Shown here one piece after another: positions 59,778 to 64,000 of a DNA stretch of 64,000 bases. The stretch's first letter is position 1, and each line of letters opens with the position of its first letter. The position numbers and the translations under genes were made by a program. The notes beneath the pieces were generated by a model. It had not been told where the DNA came from. It was given only the letters and a program-made list of their open reading frames with translations, and searched no databases. Source of the DNA: Brachybacterium sp. UMB0905 (lineage in GTDB: Bacteria > Actinomycetota > Actinomycetes > Actinomycetales > Dermabacteraceae); NCBI RefSeq assembly GCF_002871795.1, contig NZ_PNHL01000009.1, forward strand, positions 67,269-131,268. The letters run 5' to 3'.

Positions 59778-59827
59778 ATCGCGATGGTACCAGCGCTCTC
59801 GACTGGCCGGGCGGGACCCTGACGCTG

Positions 59828-60622
59828 TCAGAGCAGGTAGATGTCAGGACGCGGCATCGGCTGCGGCAACGGCCACGGATCCGGGATCGGCAGCGGACGC
59901 GGCAGCGGCTGCGGCAGCGGCCACGGATCCGGGATCGGCAGCGGCTGCGGCAGTGGGAAGGGGCTGTCCTCCGGCAGCGGCCACGGATCCGGCAGCGGCA
60001 GCGGATCCGGCAGCGGCGGGATCGGCGGCAGCGGGAACCGCGGAGGGATCGGGAAGCCGGGGTCCGGCAGCGTGATCGGGCCATTCCAATCCTCCGGCAG
60101 CTCGATCTCCGGGATCCGGACGTCCGGCAGGTCGATGTCCGGGAAGTCCGGCAGCGTGATCGGGCCGTTCCAATCCTCCGGCAGCTCGATCTCCGGGATC
60201 CGGATGTCCGGCAGCGGAATCGGGCCCGGCAGCGGCCGCGGGAACGGGATCGGGAACGGCACCGGGAGCGGCTCGAAGATCGGCCCGGGCAACGGCAGCG
60301 GGAACGGGATCGGCAGAGGGAACGGGAACCCAGGGGTGCCGACGCCCGGGCCCTCACCCGAGGAGGCACCATCCTGCTCATCGGCATGCTGGGCGAGCTC
60401 CTCGGCACGTCGGCGCAGCTCCTCGATCGCCCGATCGATGAGCGAGCGCACATCGCTCCCCCAGCGCGCCCGGAACTCATCGGCATCCGGCCCCACCCAG
60501 TCCACACCGTCGACCACAGCGCCGCACGCCGCCATCAACTGTTCGATCGTGCCGGCCGCACCGGTGCAGCGCGTGCCCTGCGCACGGACTGCCTCAACCT
60601 CGGCTCCCCAGAACCCGCTCAT
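59828..60622 (-). CDS. WXG100-like N-domain protein with Pro-rich repeat tail
   Basis: A 264-residue protein. Residues 1-90: SGFWGAEVEAVRAQGTRCTG ... VDWVGPDADEFRARW ... HADEQDGASS, the shared WXG domain. The rest is built of short repeats around LPxP and IPxP, such as PFPLPIPFPLPLPGP and two near-identical copies of IRIPEIELPEDWNGPITLP. This tail is probably an extended, polyproline-like rod. No signal peptide or membrane helix. ATG at 60622 has GAGGGG 9 nt upstream; earlier in-frame ATGs are unsupported. An operator-like palindrome lies 78 bp upstream. Confidence 0.75.
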   Translation of the reverse strand: MSGFWGAEVEAVRAQGTRCTGAAGTIEQLMAACGAVVDGVDWVGPDADEFRARWGSDVRSLIDRAIEELRRRAEELAQHADEQDGASSGEGPGVGTPGFPFPLPIPFPLPLPGPIFEPLPVPFPIPFPRPLPGPIPLPDIRIPEIELPEDWNGPITLPDFPDIDLPDVRIPEIELPEDWNGPITLPDPGFPIPPRFPLPPIPPLPDPLPLPDPWPLPEDSPFPLPQPLPIPDPWPLPQPLPRPLPIPDPWPLPQPMPRPDIYLL

Positions 60623-60691
60623 CGCGCCCATCCCCCTCGTCATCGTCAAGCTGTACACCTGCACGCTACGGGCAGGTCATCAGCTGGTCCA

Positions 60692-60707
60692 TGGGGAATA
60701 CTCCCCA
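60692..60707. promoter_or_regulatory. operator-like palindrome, Pro-rich WXG gene
   Basis: TGGGGAATACTCCCCA, a near-perfect palindrome centred 78 bp upstream of the ATG at 60622. It shares GGGGARWACTCCCC with the sites at 26256 and 48635, each upstream of a WXG-domain gene. It lies just before the 3' end of the chorismate mutase gene. Confidence 0.6.
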
Positions 60708-60733
60708 CGACCCCGGGGACGCGCTGGGGAGGG

Positions 60734-61063
60734 TCAGCGGTCGCCGGGCGCCTGATCCTCGCGGATCCGCTCGTGGTGGCGGATCACCTCGGTGACGATG
60801 AAGCGCAGGAACGCCTCGGCGAAGGTGGGGTCCAGGCCCGCCTCATCCGCGAGGGCGCGCAGGCGGCGGATCTGCTGCTCCTCGCGCTCCGGGTCCGCGG
60901 GCGGCAGCCCATGCTCGGCCTTGAGCACGCCCACCCTCTGAGTGTGCGCGAAGCGCTCGGCCAGCAGATGCACGAGGGCCGCGTCGATGTTGTCGATGCT
61001 GCGCCGTTCGAAGAGCAGCAACTCCCGGGCCCGCGCGGCATCGTCTGCGCCGGGCGTGCTCAT
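60734..61063 (-). CDS. chorismate mutase, AroQ-type
   Basis: Small all-helical enzyme converting chorismate to prephenate, 109 residues. The helical signature is [40 protein letters not shown] (Arg and Lys of the active site), then [20 protein letters not shown] and [20 protein letters not shown]. This is the usual actinobacterial stand-alone form. Its start overlaps the clpX stop (ATGA at 61060-61063), so it is translated with the protease genes, an arrangement without obvious metabolic logic. Confidence 0.9.
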   Translation of the reverse strand: MSTPGADDAARARELLLFERRSIDNIDAALVHLLAERFAHTQRVGVLKAEHGLPPADPEREEQQIRRLRALADEAGLDPTFAEAFLRFIVTEVIRHHERIREDQAPGDR

Positions 61064-62394
61064 GCGCTGCGCTCCCGCGCGGTCTGCTCACGGTCAGCGT
61101 CCTTCGCGGTGACCATGAGCGGGGCGCGCCCCTCGGTGATGACCCCCTCGGTGATGACCACCTTGGCGATGTCATCACGGGAGGGGACCTCGAACATGAC
61201 CGGCTGCAGCGCCTCCTCGAGGATCGCCCGCAGGCCGCGCGCACCCGTCTCACGGGCGATGGCCTTGTCCGCCACGGCCTCCAGGGCGCTGCGCTCGAAG
61301 TCGAGCTCCACGCCGTCCAGCTCGAACATCCGCTGGAACTGCTTGACCAGGGCGTTGCGCGGCTCGGTGAGGATCGTGATGAGGGCTTCGCGGTCCAGGT
61401 TCGCGACACTCGCAATCACCGGTAGGCGGCCGATGAACTCCGGGATCAGCCCGAACTTCAGCAGGTCCTCCGGCAGCAGCTCGGCGTAGATCTGCTCCTG
61501 CTCGAGAGGCGTGTGCAGCTGCGAGCCAAAGCCGATGCCCCGCTTGCCGATCCGGGAGCCGATGATGTCCTCGATTCCCGCGAAGGCTCCGGCCACGATG
61601 AACAGCACATTCGTGGTGTCGATCTGGATGAAGTCCTGATGGGGGTGCTTGCGCCCGCCCTGCGGCGGGACCGCCGCGACGGTGCCCTCGAGGATTTTCA
61701 GCAGCGCCTGCTGCACGCCCTCCCCGGAGACATCTCGCGTGATCGACGGGTTCTCGGCCTTGCGGCCGATCTTGTCGACCTCATCGATGTAGATAATGCC
61801 GCGCTGGGCGCGCTCGACGTCGTAGTCGGCAGCCTGCAGCAGCTTCAGCAGAATGTTCTCCACGTCCTCGCCAACGTACCCCGCCTCGGTGAGCGCCGTC
61901 GCATCGGCCATCGCGAAGGGGACATCCAGCATCCTGGCGAGGGTCTGGGCGAGATAGGTCTTACCGCACCCGGTGGGGCCGACGAGCAGCACATTGGACT
62001 TGGCCACCTCGACCTGCTTCTGGGCGGAGGGCTCCTCCGCCTCAGCGCCCTGGCGGGTGGGCCCGCCAGCGGGAGCGGACGCCGCCGCCTCCTGGGCGCG
62101 CACCCGCTTGTAGTGGTTGTACACCGCGACCGAGAGTGCCCGCTTGGCCGGCTCCTGCCCCACCACGTACTGCTCGAGGAAGGCGAAGATCTCCTTGGGG
62201 GTGGGCAGCGGAGCCTGCGCCTGCGCGGCGGGCTGGGCGGCCTCGATCTCCTCGGCGATGATCTCGTTGCACAGATCGATGCACTCTTCGCAGATGTACA
62301 CGCCGGGACCGGAGATCAGGCGTTCCACCTGCTTCTGCGATTTTCCGCAGAACGAGCACTTGAACACGTCGCCGCTCTCGTTCGCACGTGCCAC
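61060..62394 (-). CDS. clpX: ATP-dependent Clp protease ATP-binding subunit ClpX
   Basis: AAA+ unfoldase that feeds substrates to ClpP. N-terminal zinc finger [10 protein letters not shown] ... [10 protein letters not shown]; Walker [21 protein letters not shown]; Walker [14 protein letters not shown]; ClpP-docking loop around [10 protein letters not shown]; sensor-2 region [12 protein letters not shown]. 444 residues. Starts at GTG 62394 with AGGAGG 6 nt upstream. Separated from clpP2 by 93 bp containing a strong hairpin. Confidence 0.97.
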   Translation of the reverse strand: MARANESGDVFKCSFCGKSQKQVERLISGPGVYICEECIDLCNEIIAEEIEAAQPAAQAQAPLPTPKEIFAFLEQYVVGQEPAKRALSVAVYNHYKRVRAQEAAASAPAGGPTRQGAEAEEPSAQKQVEVAKSNVLLVGPTGCGKTYLAQTLARMLDVPFAMADATALTEAGYVGEDVENILLKLLQAADYDVERAQRGIIYIDEVDKIGRKAENPSITRDVSGEGVQQALLKILEGTVAAVPPQGGRKHPHQDFIQIDTTNVLFIVAGAFAGIEDIIGSRIGKRGIGFGSQLHTPLEQEQIYAELLPEDLLKFGLIPEFIGRLPVIASVANLDREALITILTEPRNALVKQFQRMFELDGVELDFERSALEAVADKAIARETGARGLRAILEEALQPVMFEVPSRDDIAKVVITEGVITEGRAPLMVTAKDADREQTARERSA

Positions 62395-62454
62395 AGCCGT
62401 CCTCCTGTCGTCTCGGGGCTCCGCCAGACTACCCGGCGCCCCCTGCCGAAGACG

Positions 62455-62484
62455 GAAGGGCTCGCCCGTCCGGGCGAGCCCTTC
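62455..62484. terminator. hairpin between clpP2 and clpX
   Basis: Stem GAAGGGCTCGCCC / GGGCGAGCCCTTC (13 bp perfect) with loop GTCC, starting 3 bp after the clpP2 stop. It lacks a U-tract; it may terminate part of the clpP1-clpP2 transcripts or stabilise their 3' end, making clpX expression lower or separately driven. Confidence 0.75.
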
Positions 62485-62487
62485 GAC

Positions 62488-63186
62488 TCAGCGGCCCACC
62501 TGGGGGCGCGCCTCCTTACGGGAGGCGAGGACCTGGTCCACCAGGCCGTATTCGAGCGCTCCCTGCGCGGTGAGGATCTTGTCGCGCTCGATATCGGCGC
62601 TGACCTGTTCCTTGGTGCGCCCGGAGTGGTGGGCGAGGGTGTCCTCCAGCCACTCGCGCATGCGCATGATCTCGTTGGCCTGGATCTCGAGGTCGGAGGC
62701 CTGGCCGCCGCCCTGGCCGCCCATCGCGGGCTGGTGGATGAGGATCCGAGCGTTGGGCAGCGCGAGGCGCTTGCCCGGCGCGCCGGCGGCCAGCAGCACC
62801 GCGGCCGCGGAGGCGGCCTGGCCCAGGCACACGGTGGTGACCTCAGGCTTGATGTACTGCATGGTGTCGTAGATCGCGGTCAGCGCGGTGAAGGAGCCGC
62901 CGGGGCTGTTGATGTACAGCGTGATGTCACGGTCCGGATCCTGGGACTCGAGCACCAGCAGCTGCGCCATGACGTCATCGGCCGAGGCATCATCCACCTG
63001 GACCCCCAGGAAGATGATGCGGTCCTCGAACAGCTTGGTGTACGGGTCCTGGCGCTTGAAGCCGTACGCAGTGCGCTCCTCGTACTGGGGCAGCACGTAG
63101 CGGCTGGTGGGCGTCGGGCCGGCCTGGCTGTAGCCGCCGGCGGCGGCCATCGGCTGCGCGCCGACGGGGCGGGGGTCGAAAGTCAC
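62488..63186 (-). CDS. clpP2: Clp protease proteolytic subunit 2
   Basis: Serine protease subunit, 232 residues. Catalytic Ser in [20 protein letters not shown], His in [14 protein letters not shown], and the Asp region near [40 protein letters not shown] is conserved. The Gly/Ala-rich N-terminal extension is longer than in ClpP1, like the processed ClpP2 of Mycobacterium. GTG start at 63186 with GAGGAG. Pairs with ClpP1 to form the mixed actinobacterial ClpP1P2 complex. Confidence 0.95.
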   Translation of the reverse strand: MTFDPRPVGAQPMAAAGGYSQAGPTPTSRYVLPQYEERTAYGFKRQDPYTKLFEDRIIFLGVQVDDASADDVMAQLLVLESQDPDRDITLYINSPGGSFTALTAIYDTMQYIKPEVTTVCLGQAASAAAVLLAAGAPGKRLALPNARILIHQPAMGGQGGGQASDLEIQANEIMRMREWLEDTLAHHSGRTKEQVSADIERDKILTAQGALEYGLVDQVLASRKEARPQVGR

Positions 63187-63224
63187 GAAGTCTCCTCGGA
63201 AGAACGGTCTGCTGGGTGGCGGGA

Positions 63225-63857
63225 TCAGTCGTCGGTGCCGCCGCCACCGGTGACATCACCGGAGCCGGTCACGATCTTGTCGATGAAGCCGTACTCCAGG
63301 GCCTCCTGCGCGGTGAACCACTTGTCGCGATCGGAGTCCGCGGTGATCTGCTCGACGCTCTTGCCGGTCTGCTCGGCGATCAGCTCGGCGAGCTGGCGCT
63401 TCATCGACAGGATCAGATCTGCCTGGATGCGGATGTCCGTGGCGGTGCCGCCCAGCCCACCCAGCGGCTGATGCATGAGCACCCGGGTGTGCGGGGTGGC
63501 GTACCGCTTGCCCTTCGCCCCGGAGGAGAGCAGGAACTGACCCATCGACGCGGCCATGCCCATACCGACGGTCACGACGTCGGGCTTGACGAACTGCATG
63601 GTGTCGTAGATGGCCATGCCCGCGGTGATCGAGCCGCCGGGGCTGTTGATGTACAGGTAGATGTCCTTGTCCGGATCCTCGGCCGCCAACAGCAGGATCT
63701 TGGCGCAGATGGCGTTGGCGTTCTCGTCGCGGACCTCGGACCCCAGCCACACGATGCGCTCGCGCAGCAGGCGCTGGTAGACGTTGTCGTCCAGGCCCAT
63801 CGGGGAGTCGCCGGCCGCAGCCTGCGGCGGGGAGGTCGGGGTGCTCTGAGAGGTCAC
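63225..63857 (-). CDS. clpP1: Clp protease proteolytic subunit 1
   Basis: Serine protease subunit, 210 residues. Catalytic Ser in [20 protein letters not shown], His in [14 protein letters not shown], and [20 protein letters not shown]. The C-terminal ESFDRD-type region appears as [23 protein letters not shown] start at 63857 with AAGGAGAA upstream. First gene of the clpP1-clpP2-clpX unit; a ClgR-like site lies about 95 bp upstream. Confidence 0.96.
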   Translation of the reverse strand: MTSQSTPTSPPQAAAGDSPMGLDDNVYQRLLRERIVWLGSEVRDENANAICAKILLLAAEDPDKDIYLYINSPGGSITAGMAIYDTMQFVKPDVVTVGMGMAASMGQFLLSSGAKGKRYATPHTRVLMHQPLGGLGGTATDIRIQADLILSMKRQLAELIAEQTGKSVEQITADSDRDKWFTAQEALEYGFIDKIVTGSGDVTGGGGTDD

Positions 63858-63910
63858 GGGTTCTCCTTCATGGCGATGCGGTGATCGCGGCGTTGGGGTG
63901 CGATGAGTCG

Positions 63911-63961
63911 ACTCTAGGCGCTGCGACGCACCGGAACGGGCGGTGTTCGCCGCAGGCGCAC
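63911..63961 (-). promoter_or_regulatory. possible clpP1 promoter with ClgR-like site
   Basis: On the minus strand, TAGAGT (63911-63916) fits a -10 box. About 35 bp further upstream lies GTGCGCCTGCGGCGAACA (63944-63961), whose CGC/GCG half-sites resemble the ClgR operator known to activate clp genes in Actinobacteria. The match is partial and no clear -35 is seen. Confidence 0.35.
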
Positions 63962-64000
63962 TGCGGCGGGAGAGAGGACAGTGCCGGATGCGCGGGCGGG

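Noticed and set aside
56601..59822. A 1073-codon open frame on the + strand opposite fdhA.
   Set aside because: Antisense shadow: no family resemblance, no ribosome site, Arg/Val/Gly/Leu-biased composition expected from G+C-rich codons read backwards, and the minus strand is clearly FdhA.

Overview
The window is very G+C-rich, densely packed chromosomal DNA from an actinobacterium, most likely Micrococcales (a Dermabacteraceae/Brachybacterium-like genus would fit, but I cannot prove the genus). The evidence is the rpsP-khpA-rimM-trmD-rplS-lepB-rnhB-DUF2469-yraN-yifB-dprA gene order known from Mycobacterium, the folC-DUF4233-ndk order, a clpP1-clpP2-clpX operon, an ileS T-box with the ultrashort stem I typical of Actinobacteria, and frequent GTG starts. 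Many genes are coupled by ATGA or GTGA stop/start overlaps, and I used these to choose starts.

Layout. 1-773: 3' part of an M23 peptidase gene, convergent with and overlapping xerC. 480-11398: leftward core block (xerC, dprA, yifB, yraN, DUF2469, rnhB, two lepB, rplS, trmD, rimM, a lipoprotein gene, khpA, rpsP). 11641-20062: amidohydrolase, a DUF559 gene between two related hairpin repeats, ffh, ftsY, a hidden 52-residue membrane protein, ndk, DUF4233, folC. 20284-26270: accessory island with two paralogous WXG-domain lipase-like proteins and a decayed IS3-type element. 26337-34858: ileS with its T-box, then a PspC/histidine-kinase/response-regulator envelope-stress-type module, a ferredoxin and small membrane proteins. 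35058-43830: ABC exporter, SDR enzyme, a possible nuclease-fold protein, an intact hipB beside a wrecked hipA, a lipoate ligase, and two secreted proteins of which one resembles aerolysin-type pore formers. 43964-49800: valS, three paralogous small membrane proteins and a third WXG-domain protein. 49814-59777: a complete selenocysteine system (selB, selA, tRNA-Sec, selD) next to fdhA-fdhB-nrfD, where fdhA is read through an in-frame UGA. 59828-63857: a fourth WXG-domain protein with a proline-rich tail, chorismate mutase, clpX, clpP2, clpP1.

How it works together. SelD makes selenophosphate, SelA converts Ser-tRNA-Sec to Sec-tRNA-Sec, and SelB delivers it to the UGA of fdhA, where a hairpin begins 11 nt downstream; FdhA, FdhB and NrfD would form a membrane-attached formate dehydrogenase.

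The least explained signal is a dispersed family of four proteins sharing an N-terminal WXG100-like domain (F-[WY]-G ... W-x-G-x-D ... W ... EQ[DE]xAS) but with different C-termini: lipase, lipase, Gly/Ala-rich, Pro-rich. Three of the four loci carry the same palindrome, GGGGARWACTCCCC, 78-95 bp upstream of the first gene; at one locus it is a perfect 26-bp palindrome between divergent genes. This looks like a co-regulated set of type VII-secretion-like substrates under one unidentified regulator.
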